64,000 bases of DNA. Source: Erythrocercus mccallii. Its lineage: Eukaryota; Chordata; Aves; Passeriformes; Dicruridae. The translations under genes were made by a program, and so were the position numbers. The DNA is taken from assembly GCA_013397435.1 (NCBI GenBank), contig VZRG01001634.1, positions 1 to 64,000 of the forward strand. Direction: 5' to 3'. Of the stretch, positions 1 to 12,560 are shown in pieces; position 1 is the first letter of the stretch; each line of letters begins with the position of its first letter. The notes under the pieces were generated by a model that was not told where the DNA came from, made no database searches, and saw nothing but the letters and a program-made list of their open reading frames with translations.

Positions 1-137
1 GCCCCATCCAGCCTGGCCTTGAACACTCCCAGGGATGTGGATGCCCATCCACAGCTTCTCTGGGAAATGTGTTCCAGAGCCTCACCACCCTCACTCACAG
101 TAAAGAATTCCTTCCTGATATCCAGTCTAAACCTGGC
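1..137 (-). mobile_element. CR1 LINE fragment, 3' portion, antisense
   Basis: The block reads as the reverse complement of the 3' part of an avian CR1 non-LTR retrotransposon. Recognisable consensus words are GCCCCATCCAGCCTGGCCTT near the start, the CTTCTCTGGG block at about 55-64, CCTCACCACCCTCA at about 80-94, and the AAGAATTCCTTCCTGATATC block after it. On the minus strand this is the end of the ORF2 region running into the 3' tail. Similarity fades after about position 137. The copy is cut by the left window edge, so its true 3' end lies outside. It is diverged and inactive. The family call is confident from memory of the consensus; the subfamily is not assigned. Confidence 0.88.
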
Positions 138-1254
138 AATAAAGGTATTCACAGACACAGTATATGTGTGCTGAGATGTTTGAGCAAATTACCTTTGTTA
201 ATACATAGGATTAATTAATCAGTGCATTAATAAATGGTGTAGACATTTGGTGTAGACATTTATAAATCCTTTAGGATTTATAAAGCGTTTAGAATTGTCA
301 GCAACAAATTATACCCAAGTAGTAGAGAGCAGGATGGGAATTAACAAAATGGAACCTACCAAGGGTCAGAGTTAGTCCTAGGATGTGGATTGTCCCACTT
401 ATCTGGGTTCTTCGGGTCTGATAGATGCTGCCTCTGGGGATCCACAACACCCTGAGAAGGGCATGTGTACACCAAAGCTCACAAAATCACTAATGCACTG
501 CTTTTTGCACCCCAGCATGGCTATCTTCCAAACTTCTTCTCTTACCTCTTAGCACAGTGACTGGCAAATTTATATAATACACAGCAGATTCAGATTCAAC
601 GTTTGCCAGGACTATAAACAAGATTCCAGTTAAATTCCCTAAAATTTAAACCAAAATGTTTTATCTAACCTCCCCATTAAAGTTGTAAAATACCTCTTGA
701 ATCACAGAAAACAAAAAAAATTAAACAAGGAAAAAAAAAAGAAATTTAATTGCTGCATTGCATGCTGACTGCAAGTTCTATCTGGGAGAGAAGGAAGCTA
801 AATCCGAGGACGTTTACTGTGAGATAAATAAGCCTGAAATCCCAGAATTTGCAGCTAAACTAAGGAGTTAATGACCACATTACTTCTCACTCTTATTTAC
901 TTGGCTTCAATCAATATTTTGCTGTTCACTGAAAATCAAAAAACTCAGCAGACTGATGGCTGGGGCACTCCAGCAGCCCATACAACATGCAGGCAGCAAT
1001 CCTGTCAAGTTAAGGGCAGCAAAATCACATCTCACATCCTGGATATGAGCTCTTAACACTGATGTATTCAGTGAAATCTGAAGGGTAGGAAGAAAATAGC
1101 TTTGCTCTCCTTTCACCTGTCTAGTAAGAAAGAGCTGTTTCAAGGACCTGTTCATAGCAAATTGTCCATCAATATCAATCCCAAGCTCCCTTTAGAGCCA
1201 AGGACAAGAAGCTGAGGAGGGCTTGGTCAGCTGGAAGCACACACTGACTGCAGT
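138..1254. other. Non-coding unique DNA with a short tandem repeat and hairpin
   Basis: This stretch is AT-rich with stops in all frames. It holds a 13-bp tandem duplication (236-261) running into a hairpin (259-284), and two A-rich runs near 711-740. The two overlapping frames near 871-1155, one per strand, are short, match no family I know, and look like chance. Confidence 0.7.
236..284. repeat. 13-bp tandem duplication joined to an 11-bp-arm hairpin
   Basis: The unit GGTGTAGACATTT occurs twice, identically, at 236-248 and 249-261. It runs directly into an inverted repeat with arms TTTATAAATCC (259-269) and GGATTTATAAA (274-284) around a 4-nt loop. Both are seen directly in the sequence. 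The tandem copy looks like a recent replication-slippage event next to a hairpin-forming site. Confidence 0.9.
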
Positions 1255-1425
1255 GTCCTGCGCTGCATCACGCAGCTCTCTCCAGGCAGCTCCGAGACAA
1301 TTCCCTTCTCTCGGAGGCTGAGGCAGCGCTCGCTCCGAGCCAAGGGCTCCCAGCACACGGCTCAGCAGCCTGGCTTCACACCTGACTCAGCTCCCAGAAT
1401 GCCTCGTCTCTCCTCCCCGTTCCAC
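1255..1425. other. Local CpG cluster with an AP-1-like site
   Basis: CpG dinucleotides occur at 1261, 1271, 1293, 1312, 1327, 1331, 1336 and 1358, with two more near 1405 and 1420. That is about ten in 160 bp in a window where most kilobases have only a few. A TGACTCA (AP-1/NF-E2/Maf half-site type) lies at 1383-1389, followed by GC. The block is short for a classical CpG island, and no exon or TATA box is obvious beside it. It could be a small unmethylated regulatory element, an alternative promoter, or a remnant of an old GC-rich repeat. Confidence 0.4.
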
Positions 1426-4400
1426 AGCTCACAATCCAGTTTATTTTAAGCCCAGAGGCATTCAAACAATAGGAGAACTTCTGGGGGATGCTGCTCCATG
1501 CATAATTTAGCTTCTCTTGTCATTTGGATGTCCTACAGGTACTGCACTGATTCTCCAGAAAGGGAGAGGGATTGGAGGAGTTATGTTTGTGTTTGTGTTA
1601 GTTATCACCTTAACTGAAACAGATTAAACTCAGTAGAATTCCAAGGAACAAGCTTCCCTCCAGCCTGGCTGATGAAATATAGCTCCCTTCTGTGGAGACA
1701 GCACGACACGGGCACAGACTGCCTCGTGTCCCCAGGAGCCTGGACAGGTTAAAAGAAGGGAAAACACATTTCCTACCTTCCTAACACAATGCAACAGAGA
1801 GAGAGAGAGAGATGAATTGCTTGGCTTTAGTTTATCATTACCTTGTCATAAAAGCCTAATGCTTCATTCCATGGGAGCCTCGCAGCAGTGTACTCTCTTT
1901 TGGGGGAACACAAGCAACTGGCTCCAAAATACATTCTGCAGTGCAGGAATGCATGTTGAGGGTTTAAATTATCTGCCTGTCTTTAATCTTAATCCAGGAA
2001 GCCATGGAGGATGTGCTGGTTATTTATAACTGGGCTGGGATGAGCTGCTGTGAGCAGGGTAATTGGAACTGTATTTCAGCCTGTCTGCCACTGATTTGTG
2101 TAATGGCTGATGTTAGCTACGGCATAATCACAGCACTAAATGGAAAAGAAAGAATAAAAATGCATTAAACATATGTTTTTATGTTGTGTTTTATGATCAC
2201 ATTCTTTATTGCACTTTCAAATTCTGTTGTTCCTTCCTTTCTGAGATCAATTTACTTGCCTGGCAGCAGTTTTCTGTATTAAAGCTTGAGAAAGCTGATC
2301 TGCTTTCTCTTATTCTCTTGATTATGGGAGCTTTCAGCCTTAGAACTACTGAATTCTAAAGACTCAGGTCTATGACCTCTTTTTAAAGTTTTTGTTACAA
2401 AAAAGGATCCATTCATGCAAATTATAGTCCCTTAAAAAATAATCTTTATTTCCCAGAAAGATGTTATTTTGTTCTTTCCTCTATGACTTTCTCAGCACAT
2501 ACTGTTAATTCTTCAATCCACTTCTTGTCATACACTATTTTGGATCTTTGACAGTAATTGCAGTTAAGTGATTTAGTGCTGCCTCAAATCAGGAAAGACA
2601 TGGCATGATTTGCCATCATGCCCACTATTTCCTCTCCTTTTAAAGGAGAGAGCACTCCCAGACCTCGTTTTTTATTTCTCTGCCAAGATGCCTTGCAAGT
2701 CGTCCAGCAAGCATCAAACACCCATTTGTGTCCCTAAGTCACCATCCAGCCTTGGGGACTTCTGGGTGGGTCACACTCACCTGATTTTTGGGCAGGAATC
2801 TGCTTTGCCATCATCCCCCCTGCAGCTTGGTATCACATGTCCCTTCTGGTTTACACTCTGCTTCCAGCACCCAAATGTCACCTCAGTCCCTGGATGCCAA
2901 AGCACAGCCCTGTGATGAGCAGCCTGCTCGCCAGGTTACAGCAGGAGCCACCTGCAGAGCAGCTGGTGCTCAGAGACTCCAGAATTCCCTGCTCCAGAGC
3001 CATGCTCCAGTTTTAATGGCAGCAAACCAGGGCCATTTCCAGCAATCCCCGAATGTGTTTTGTCAGAAGCTCCTCAAAACCAGCAAATTTCTGTGATAGG
3101 TGCTAGACTTGACAAATATGCTTTTTCCCAAGGAATATCCACTTTCTCAAAGAATTTCCAGCTTTCAGAATCTGGGGCAATCCCAGGCCATGCCAGACAA
3201 ATTAAGGCAAGCCTTAACTGTCACACACAAGCTGTCAATCTGCACATCCCAGCCACAGAACCCCCTGCATTCCCAGCCACCTCCAAGGGAAACTCCCAGG
3301 CTGCAATCCTCTTCCCCTCAGCCTCTGAATTTTAAACCTTAGTTCTTCCATCCCCTTAGGAACCAGTCAGCCTAGAGCCTTAAAGACTTATCTCAGGCTG
3401 AAGCCTAAGTCCATGAACTTAATTCCAGTCCAGTTCTGCCCTCTGTCCTGTCTTCCACACTTATCTGGCAAGGAAGCACCATTTCCTTGCAGAACCTCCT
3501 TTAGTATCATAGACAGCACCATTACCAGATTAGTAATGCTCTGAGACGAAAGGATGAGCTGAAATTGATAAAAAACTCTTGTAAACTGGCTGGACTTGAT
3601 CTGGTGTATTCCACTTTAATACCACCCTTGACAGGTGCTGGGAAATGTCCTGCAAGAAGCATAACTATGAACTAATAAGTGTTAAATCTGCTGAAATTAA
3701 ATCAGAAGCATAACAAATGAAGTGCAGCTGGACCACCCAGCAGAGTCACACCAGCTGCTGGCTAAAGGCACATATTTTATTCACATGCTGCTTCTCATGC
3801 ACGTATAAACTGCCCAATCCTTTTTATTATACAGAAAGAAACTCTGGTATTTCCAGAAGGGAATTCAGGCAGTAAACAAAGAAATAGTGCTGGGAAGGAG
3901 AGTTCAGCCAAATGCATCCAAGGGACACATGGGCCAGGAGAATGTGGAGAGCAACAGAAACTCTACCATGAATCAGTGAGTTATCACCTTTCTCTCTCAT
4001 GAGATGGCATCTGGATATTTTTAACCCCCAACAATAAGCTTCTAAGAACAGAACAGGAAAGTTTTGTGGCTTGCTACAGGGAAAATGTCATCATGTGCAC
4101 AATCTCGCTGAGAAGAGGTCACTGGCTTCCTTGGAAAGATTACAGAAAAAGGAAGAAATCATAGCAAGGGAGCTCTGTGATACATGAGTACCTAGAAACC
4201 TACTGAGAAAACCTAATCCTCTGTAACCGCTGTGCAGAAGCTGAAAGGCAGCCATTTAACCTTTGGACTGCCACTGCTACACAGCTACAAAAGCATCCAC
4301 GTGAAACCTTTAAGTGGTCGAAGCTACAGCTGGGGGAGACCTATCCTACTCCCATGAGGTCTGACCCACTCAGTCCCCAGCCAGAGAATTTATCAATTAC

Positions 4401-4966
4401 AGCTAATAAATACTCTACCAATACAAAAACTTGGCATATTTCTAAATCTGGAAATGTTACTCTTTCTCAGGCAGACAGTTCCTCATCTGAGGAGGCAGTA
4501 CAAATCTATTTTTCTACTGTAGAGACACTCACTCCTCCTGGCATGGGTTCACATTACTGAAGTAGCTTCTTTTTCACAGCAGAGACATGTTCTAGGAATG
4601 TTGGGATATAATTTTACAGACATAGGCTTGGGTGAATCCTGCCTTAGGCATGGTGTTATCTCATGGTAAATATACTGTACATGCTACAGGGAGGGTGAAA
4701 TGTTATTTTCCTTAATCTAAAAAACGTGTCTATGACAGAAGAGAGCTTATAACATTAAAATCAGAGGGATAAGACTTACAGGAATGACAGGCATAAATGC
4801 TCTGAAAAGGCTCCCAGCAGAGTCAGGCAAAAATAAGCACAGTGCCCTGACAATGACCAAGACTATGCCTCATCTCTTGGTCTCTGGAGGGGCAAATCTG
4901 TGAAGGTCACGTGGCAGAACCTGTCTCTGATGGGTCGTGTTTGATTACTGCCCCTTTCAGCAGGAA
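1426..4966. other. Non-coding unique DNA
   Basis: There is no recognisable gene or dispersed repeat here. A (GA)n microsatellite lies at 1796-1812. 2600-3340 is somewhat GC-richer and carries several overlapping open frames of about 80-100 codons on the plus strand. They overlap in different frames, have no domain, and look like chance. The 2040-2170 segment (AATTGGAAC, TAATGGCTGATG and TAATCACAGC words) has the look of a conserved non-coding element, but this cannot be tested here. Confidence 0.65.
1796..1812. repeat. (GA)n microsatellite
   Basis: An uninterrupted alternating AG tract of 17 bases. It is short and potentially polymorphic. Confidence 0.95.
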
Positions 4967-5199
4967 TCACAGAATCAGGGAATATCCTGAGCTGGAAGGG
5001 GCCCATAAGGTTCATCTAAGTCCAGCTCCCAGCCCTGCACAGGACCCCCCAAGGATGACACCCTGTTCCTGAGAGCATCGTCCAAACACTCCCTGAGCTC
5101 TGCCAGCGTTGGTGCTGGGGGCAGTTCCCTGGGGAGCCTGCTCCAGTGCCTGAGCACCTTCTGGGGGAGGAACCTTCTCCTGACACACAACCTAAATTA
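4967..5199 (-). mobile_element. CR1 LINE fragment with 3' terminus, antisense
   Basis: The plus strand begins AATCACAGAATCAGGGAATA, the reverse complement of a CR1 3' end. It continues through TGAGCTGGAAGGGGCCCA, a CCAGCTCCCAGCCCTGCACAGG-like block, CATCGTCCAAACACTCC and TTCCCTGGGGAGCCTG, to about AACCTAAAT near 5195. This is the songbird-type CR1 tail. The 71-codon minus-strand frame at 4975-5190 is simply the C-terminal end of degenerate CR1 ORF2 read through the tail; motifs such as RRRFLPQKVL and CLDDALRNRV are typical. The element is 5'-truncated, as is usual for CR1, and inactive. It has no poly(A) tail, consistent with CR1 biology. Confidence 0.93.
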
Positions 5200-5407
5200 C
5201 AGCAAACCAGGTCTTAGCCACAGACGTTTTCAAACACTTTTCTGTACCAGGGTGTGCATTCCTGAGCAGGGGTCTCAATATTTTGTGAGTGCTCCTCAAT
5301 CCTGTGCTCCTTCTGTTCCTGGTGTAAAGCAGCTGAGTCTGGCCAGCTGCCATCCCACCCTCCCACTCTCTCTTGTATGCCAACAATATTCTGAGCCATT
5401 TGCCATT

Positions 5408-5422
5408 AAAAAAAAAAAAAAA
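5408..5422. repeat. A15 homopolymer tract
   Basis: Fifteen consecutive A residues about 210 bp beyond the CR1 fragment. I looked for a retroposed cDNA upstream and saw no coding homology, so this is listed only as a simple tract. Confidence 0.9.
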
Positions 5423-7158
5423 GGCATTTCTTCTGTCTACTTCCATAGAGCCTTGCTGCCTCTGGCCCATTGTTCAGTGTCATGTCCCTGTCTGATCCTC
5501 ACTGGATATTTCCAAGGTCACCCTGTGCAAGGCTCAGACTCACTCAGACCTTGGTTTATGTCCATGCACAGCTCTGTGGGGAGTGCAGAGAGGAGGAACC
5601 ACGACCACCCAGGGACTGCTGATGGATCAGAGCCTGGGGGAAGCTGATAAAAGAGCAATCTGGCTTGCACACCAAACTGCTCAGGCAGCTTGTACGAGAA
5701 ATCTGCACCCAGAGAAAGGGTCACCCAAGTTCTCGCGTGTTGCGACAGCTTGGGAAAATGTAAAAATAGAAAAGGGGTAGGAGGAAAGATATAGTGAAAT
5801 ACAAAAGCTTTTTTTTTTTCCTTTTAAAATGAAGATGAAAAACATCAAAAACTTTATTGTGAAACTGCTGAACAACTGTGGCATCACATAAACCAGGGAT
5901 GGGCTCCCGGATGTGTTCAGCACTCACACGCACACACATTCCCAATACCTTGAGTTTTCCCCACGCTTGGGCACTGCAAGTCCTCAATACAAACAGCTTG
6001 AGAGCTCTGCTGAACACAGGTGGGCTTAAAATATGCTTTAAATTAAGCACTTGCCTATATTCCTTGCTGAATCAGAATGAAAATCCTGTGTGTTGGCACA
6101 ATCTCAGCTTTACAGATGCAAGAATTATACCAAGGAGAATGAAGTGAGTCTGTAATTTCCAGCAAAATAACAGACTCACAAAGCCATCAAGGGCCACAAA
6201 CAAGAAGGAGAGAAACAAGGCCAAGATTTTTATCTGTCCTTGAATCATGGCAGAGCACAAAGGAAGACACAGAGGAAAATCTTTCTTTTCCCCCCTTTTC
6301 TCCTTGCTTGGCTGAATGAGTGTGTCTGCAGCTCCATTCAAATCGGATTATCTCACTTTCAGAAATGAATTCGCCAAGGAAACAGCTGCTTATCACAGGG
6401 CTGCAAACAGGATAGCCCCAGACCACCAGCTCCCAGAACCTGGGGTGAGCAATTAGAAATGTGAAGGGCTAAAGGAATGCTTGCTCTTCATCACAGAAGA
6501 CAAGTATTGATAAGTTCTCACTATGCCATTCCTTGCTGCTTTCTTTCTCACACTGCTTGTCCCAAGGTGAGCTACATAATTTGAAAATTACGAGAGAGTC
6601 ACATTCCTATTATTCCACTAAAAACATGTGAGATTTTCTAGAAATACCTCTGCTCAAACCTTTTAACATTTCTCTTTAACAAGAAAATAATGGTTCTAAT
6701 TTGAAACATAAACTGACAATATCATGACTGAGATTTTCAATGTAGAGGGAAAAAATAACCACAAAACCCAACCAACCAATCAAAAAATATAAGGAAAAAA
6801 CTGAGAAACTTAGGGCATCTTTAATTTGGGTGACTTCTTATATGCCTCCACAGCAATGACTAGCAACATCAAACCAAGGGTTCTTGAGGTGTTTTTGTCA
6901 ACAGGATGGGACTGCAATTCCTTCTGCTGAAGGAAAGCAGCACCAAGACTCCACAGCAGGACTCAGTCAGCTTTAAGCATGGGTAAAAAGTGTGTATGTC
7001 TGCCCAATCACACAGATCTATCCATTATCCAGTGCTTAATCCTGTTACACATCTGACCATTGGCCCATCCTTTACACATGCAGCCACTCTTTGCCACTGC
7101 TCTAGAAAGTGCTAAGAGTTATTTACCTTCAAGCCCTTGGAAATAAACATGCAGAAGC

Positions 7159-7178
7159 TTACTTAAATATTTAAGTAA
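7159..7178. repeat. Perfect 20-bp palindrome
   Basis: TTACTTAAATATTTAAGTAA equals its own reverse complement with no spacer. It lies just before a pyrimidine-rich run and CAG (about 7185-7200). It could extrude as a small cruciform or bind a dimeric AT-preferring factor. Function is unknown. Confidence 0.92.
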
Positions 7179-10100
7179 ATTGGATTGTCTTGTTTTTCAG
7201 AAAAACCACATAAACTACAGAGTATTTTGGTGAGAATAGAAGCTAAAGATACAAGAAGAAAGTGCCTGAAACTTTCTTTAGTGCCTACCTTAAACAACTC
7301 TACATCCCACAAACTCAGGTCATTCCAAGGCTTTCAAGTATATTGGAAATTTTTGCATAAAACCAGATTTCAAATGACACACTAAGGACTGATTTTGAAA
7401 TCTGAAGCAGTCACAGAGCACAGACTTGAATGGTAGCTCCTAGTGAGCATAGCTTGAAGTTGCTCATGAAAGTGGCCTTAAAGAGTAACTTCCTCCTGTT
7501 GTGAGCCAGTCAAAAAGACAATGAAGAAGTGTAGTGAGCTGGGGAGAAATGAACCTTAGAATTCCAGAAATGTCTTGTTCCTAGAGCTGTAGTTCAGTGC
7601 CAGGGACAGGCTCTGTTCCTGAGAGTGCTGACACAGTGAGGAGAGGACACAGGCACTGCTTAGGTGGAAGAACCTGTTGTGGAATTCAGTATGTTCTGGA
7701 CCAGCAAGGAACCCTTTCCCTCAGCCCAACACCTGGTATTCAGATGATGGATTACATGACTTTTGTGCTCCTAAAAGAGCTGTGTGATTCCTTCTGTCCC
7801 AGGCTGACAGGATTAAGGATTAATGAAGTCTGGAGAGGAGCTCCTGCTGGTGAAATCACCAATTCTTTTTTGTTCATTTGTTTCACAGTCACACACTGCA
7901 ACACTGCTCAATACCATCAAGAAAAAGAGGAAAAAGATAAGAACAAAACAAATTTTGGATTTGCAACCTAAATACTGAAGGAAAACAGGGGAAAAACTAG
8001 AGGGAACAGCAAGCTTCAAGTGTTGAGTATTGCTGTTTGTCTCCCTGCATAAGGGATGTTACCAAACCATCAGAGATGCTCAGAGGTTTGCCCCAGCCTC
8101 ATCCTTGCTGAGCTCATGGCTCGATGCTGTCGGGTTTTGATCCCACACCAAGGAGGGAGGATCCTGCATCCATGGCCTTTGGGAGGGCACTTACATTCCT
8201 GCCTTCTGGCAGGGCTGAGGGGAAACCAGGAAAGGGCCAGACTAATTCCTGTTGCTGCTGTACAGCTCAGGAAGCACGATTTATCAGTTTGAGCAAGGCA
8301 GTGACTTTGCCAGTCTCAGTAGCCGCCTGTCAGCTGAGTGCTGCTGCTCCCAGCGGGGCAGGGAGCTGCAGAAGGGTCACTCAGCTCGCCCAGCTTTGTG
8401 GGACTGAGATAACTGAGCAAACAGAGCCCAGAAGAAATCAGAGCAACACTCTGCCAGGGCTTGCTGCCTTCAGACACACATGGCTGCCTTATCCCCAAAT
8501 CACAGGGGTTAATGAAGAGATGCCGAAGCATCTGAAGGTGAATCGGGAACACAGAGATTGATTCTGCAAACTGCTGGACTGAACTCTGGACTAAATGTGA
8601 GCCCAGAGATAAGTAAAGTAGGCCCTAAAGCTGTATCACCCTTCTGCTCCTCCCAGTCTTCAATTTCTCTTTCTCTTCTGCTCTGCAACAGTTTGATAAG
8701 AATTACTCAATAATCACCTGGGCTTCAGCCTTCAGCTGACAGAGAAGACATTATCTCTGTCCTGGGAGTGAATTCTCCTGGGTTGTCCTTTTTCTAGTTT
8801 TTCAACTATTTGCTCTGAACTTTAAGAAGAGAATATCAGACTCTTAATACTAATATAAAATCTTCTCTCATTTCATAATAATCAGGGGGAAATGTAATCA
8901 ATAATCGTATTCAATAAGCTTTTAGTGTGTATAAGATTCTGCATTTGATTTTATATGACACTGAATTTTTTTATGCTTCTGTTCTCAAACTGTTCTGAAA
9001 AGTTATAGTTCTCTCTTTTTCTGTTTTGTTTAGTTAGACCTCAGCCACTTCAGCACAAGGTCCCTAAAGCAGCCCCCAAACCACAGTAGTGCCCAAAGAT
9101 ACATATAATGATATAAACATATATACACACACCCCCATACAGACAGGTACTTCAAACTAGAGTTATGATTAACTCTCTGATACATTGGGAGGAGAAGAGG
9201 AATATTATTAAACTCAGAGGAACTAAATAATTGCTAAATCATAAATATATACCCTAAATAAACCTGGGTCTATTAGCTGTACTCTACCATTCCCTTTGAA
9301 AAAACTGCCCCTCAGAACAAGAAAATGGCACTTCAGGCTCCAACTCTTACTTCAGTTTAAAACAAGTCCTTAGCAGTAGAAAATGAAAGAAATTATTTTA
9401 ATAGATAATGAGTTTCAAGGTGAGCACCTTACCCCTGGCACTTTTCAATTAAGAGTGCAGGGCTTGCGTGCCTTGAGACTACTATTACTGACAGTGCTGT
9501 TCTAATATATTTTTAGAGGATTGCCCTCAGGGCTCCAGTGTCTTCAATCCACATCCTCTTCTCTTCCTTCCGAGGTTCCTGCTGAGTTTCTGACAACCCA
9601 TAATATTTCAACCCCTCTCATCTTTTCCACCTTCTTCCCAACTGAAACTGAACAAACATTTTTTAACCTACTTTATTGTTTTTCTCCCAGCTGAAGGCCC
9701 CACGTGTGACCAGGCTGTTTGAACAGCATCAGGAAAGGTGGTGCTGCTGGTTGGGTATCAGCAGGCTGGCCTGAAGAATTCTGTCAGTGCTCTCCGAGGG
9801 ACTGCACACAGATTGCTCCGGTCAAGCCTCAGGTGTGCTCACTGGTGGAACACCAGCCCTCCTGTTTTACACCAAATACAAAGGCTGGGATTGCTAAAAA
9901 GAGATTTTAGGGAACTTTGGTCTTGCTGCTGCTTACAACAACCAGCTTGAAGCCCAGACTGGATTTGGATCAACACAGGGCACAAAGTTGTCAGTCCCTA
10001 CCTGTTCCACATGTTCAAAATAAAGCCACTGCAATGTTCAGAGGAGAAGAGTTCCTGTTTCCATCCCATATGGATTCACACTGCTTTTCACTCCTTTACC

Positions 10101-12530
10101 TTTTTTCACAATTGATAAATATAAACAAAGCAAAAGCTTCTCTAATTAAATTCAACATCTTGTCACAGGGATGAGGAGCTCCAGGTTGCAGATATTTCTG
10201 TACCCACTGACAGCTGTGCTATGATAATTATTATTCATAACTGCTCCAAGTATGCTTGAAGTAGCACACGAGCACTGAGCAGGCAAAGACATTATTTATT
10301 TCTTGGCTCATGTTAGATTTATTGTATTAAGGGTTGTTTTGTAATTAATCTACAGCTCCTGAAAACTCCACCACCTTTCTAATGTGGGGAGAACATGGCT
10401 CCTATGAACTAGGTGTGAAGGTTGTGAAGTGTGTAATGAGAATCAATGTTTACAAAGCACAGCAACAAGTCCCCTCTTCACCACATGCCTGGCACAATGG
10501 GCAGTTGACAAATCCCTGGATCTTTGTAAAGGGACATAAGACCCAGTTTTTATTGCATGTGTCACCTGCCATTGTTGGAAGGAGCCAGTGATGTGTATGG
10601 ACAGAGAAATCACTCGGATGAAATTAAGGAAAAACAGCAGCTTTCCAGTTTCCATTAACACAGAACAGTGCTGCTTCACCAAAACCACCCCAACGTGGGG
10701 GAGAAAAACCATTTCTCCAGATGTGATTGAAAAAAAGGTGATGACAAATGCTCAGACTTGCTGAAAAGAAAGGGAGAGAAACCTTTAAAGAGGGGATTGT
10801 CAGGACTGTGCTCTGATCATCTCTTTTGATACAGGCAGACTGAGAGATTTATATCAGGGGGCAACAGAATCTGAATCCATCAGATTCCACCTCGGCTCTT
10901 GCCCAGAATCCATCTGGATGGGTTGCTGCAGAGGGATGGATAACTTTCACACCTTCCCCTCTGCATTTCAGCAGTTTGGATTTACTGAAAGATCAGCTGT
11001 GTGAATGTTTAGGTAAAGTTCCTTCGTTGTCCAGGCCACCACAGGGAAAGAGGATCTCAAGATAAAGGCAGTAGGAGTGAAGACATCTTCACTGTGAGGA
11101 GGAAATGAAGGGAGGATGCAGTCTCACTGACTTTTAGGGTGTGAGAGCACCATTTCCCATTATTCTAACTCCTCCCTCTCATCATCCAGAGGCTGCTTAC
11201 TTATACACACCCCTAAGGCTCAATGTGCAACAGATGCAAAGAAGTCCTTTAGGATGACCAAGATCACTGATGCCTTCTCAGGTATCGTAAGGTTACAGGC
11301 CAGTATCTAGGAAGATCATCATTGTATTTATGTGTGGTTTGTTAGAATGCCCAGATAAAAATATCTACAGTTCCAAAAGTTCACGTTTGTTTTGCACACC
11401 CTAGTCTTTCACACAGATAATGCAAACTCAAGCAAGTCTACACCATAAACTACTAGATTATAAATACGATTTTCCTTTGTGAGACTGTAACTACTAAGGG
11501 ATTTTTACTACACTGGATTATTCAAAATCATTCCAAGGAAAGGCAGAGTTTCCCAGATCATAATTTCTAATTCTTGTCTCTTCTAAAAGGTAACAATTAT
11601 AAGAAAATCCATAGAGATATTTTTGATACATAAACCAGCTAAAAGCAGTTTCCTCGCATGATGAAGACAGCAGCAGCCCCAGTCATGTCCAGAGATAACC
11701 TGGTGACACAGACAGGAGGGAGGACAGCCAAAAATGAGAGTCTCTAATAGCTCACTGAATGCATGGGAGCTGCTCATCCCTGCGTTTGCAAATTAGCTGC
11801 CTCAGAATCTCAAAGGGAGCTCAAAAGATTCAAATGACAAGTATGCTCCCATCTGGTGAAAAAAGTTCTCTTTCAAAGGAGAGGAGAATCGTGCTGTACT
11901 GACCAAAGTGCCTCACCAGTAAGACTTTGAAATAACAACACACAATTTTCTCCAGCTGAGAAGAAAACTGTTTGAGAAAAGTTTCCAGTCATAGATTTGA
12001 AAACCTCTACAGGCTCACTCAATGCAAAAACCCCAGAATTCATGAAAAAGCAATCCATGTGACCCAAAAAAATCATACCCACCTATTAGCAAAATCCATT
12101 TATAATAGAACTACCAGCCTGCATACAGTAACTAATAAACAGCAAGCTTCTCTTTTCTCAAATCTTTGCAAATCCAGATCTTTTTCACAGAATAATAGAA
12201 AAATAATTTCTCCTAAGAATAAATTAAAGAAACATTTTTATTTTTTCTTGGCTCAACAAAAAAATAGTTCACCTTAAACAAGTCAAGTTTGTTCAAGCAT
12301 ATGGAAAAAACTTGTATAAATTTTAAGCAAACTTATCAAATAAAAGTGACAGGATGTGATAAATGTTTTTCATTATTTATTACAAGCTGATCAAAAGGTA
12401 TATCTGTAACCTGTAATATCTATATTTTATTCCAGCTGATATCTAATGTAGATAATTTCCATCAATAAGGTTTTTAATGTCAGAAACATTCATTACATGC
12501 TGGCTCCTACAATTTGTTAGGAAATTACTC

Positions 12531-12560
12531 CTCTAAGCTAATTAATTGAAAAGCTTAGAG
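12531..12560. repeat. Hairpin with 9-bp perfect arms
   Basis: The left arm CTCTAAGCT (12531-12539) and right arm AGCTTAGAG (12552-12560) are exact reverse complements around a 12-nt AT-rich loop containing ATTAATT. It is too short for a microRNA precursor. Confidence 0.9.

Larger units (their letters stand above)
5200..12000. other. Non-coding unique DNA
   Basis: I see no gene. Small items are an A15 tract (5408-5422), a CA-rich run near 5925-5938, a 20-bp perfect palindrome (7159-7178), and an AT/AC microsatellite-like run near 9106-9135. GC-richer patches at 7600-7850, 8100-8500 and 9690-9960 carry overlapping short frames of 60-145 codons without motifs. The longest (8124-8561, plus) overlaps an open minus-strand frame and ends without a poly(A) signal. 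10200-10350 is rich in TAAT and ATTA words. Confidence 0.65.

Noticed and set aside
2610..3342. Cluster of overlapping 80-100 codon plus-strand frames
   Set aside because: They overlap in different frames, show no domain, and follow local GC-richness.
4975..5190. 71-codon minus-strand ORF as a host gene
   Set aside because: It is the degenerate C-terminal end and tail of a CR1 element.
5200..5422. Processed pseudogene ending in the A15 tract
   Set aside because: No coding homology in the upstream 200 bp, and no flanking target duplication seen.
7185..7385. Possible exon after TTGTTTTTCAG near 7200
   Set aside because: The acceptor is fair, but the short frame matches nothing and the nearest donor-like GTGAGA would leave an exon of about 29 nt with no conservation evidence.
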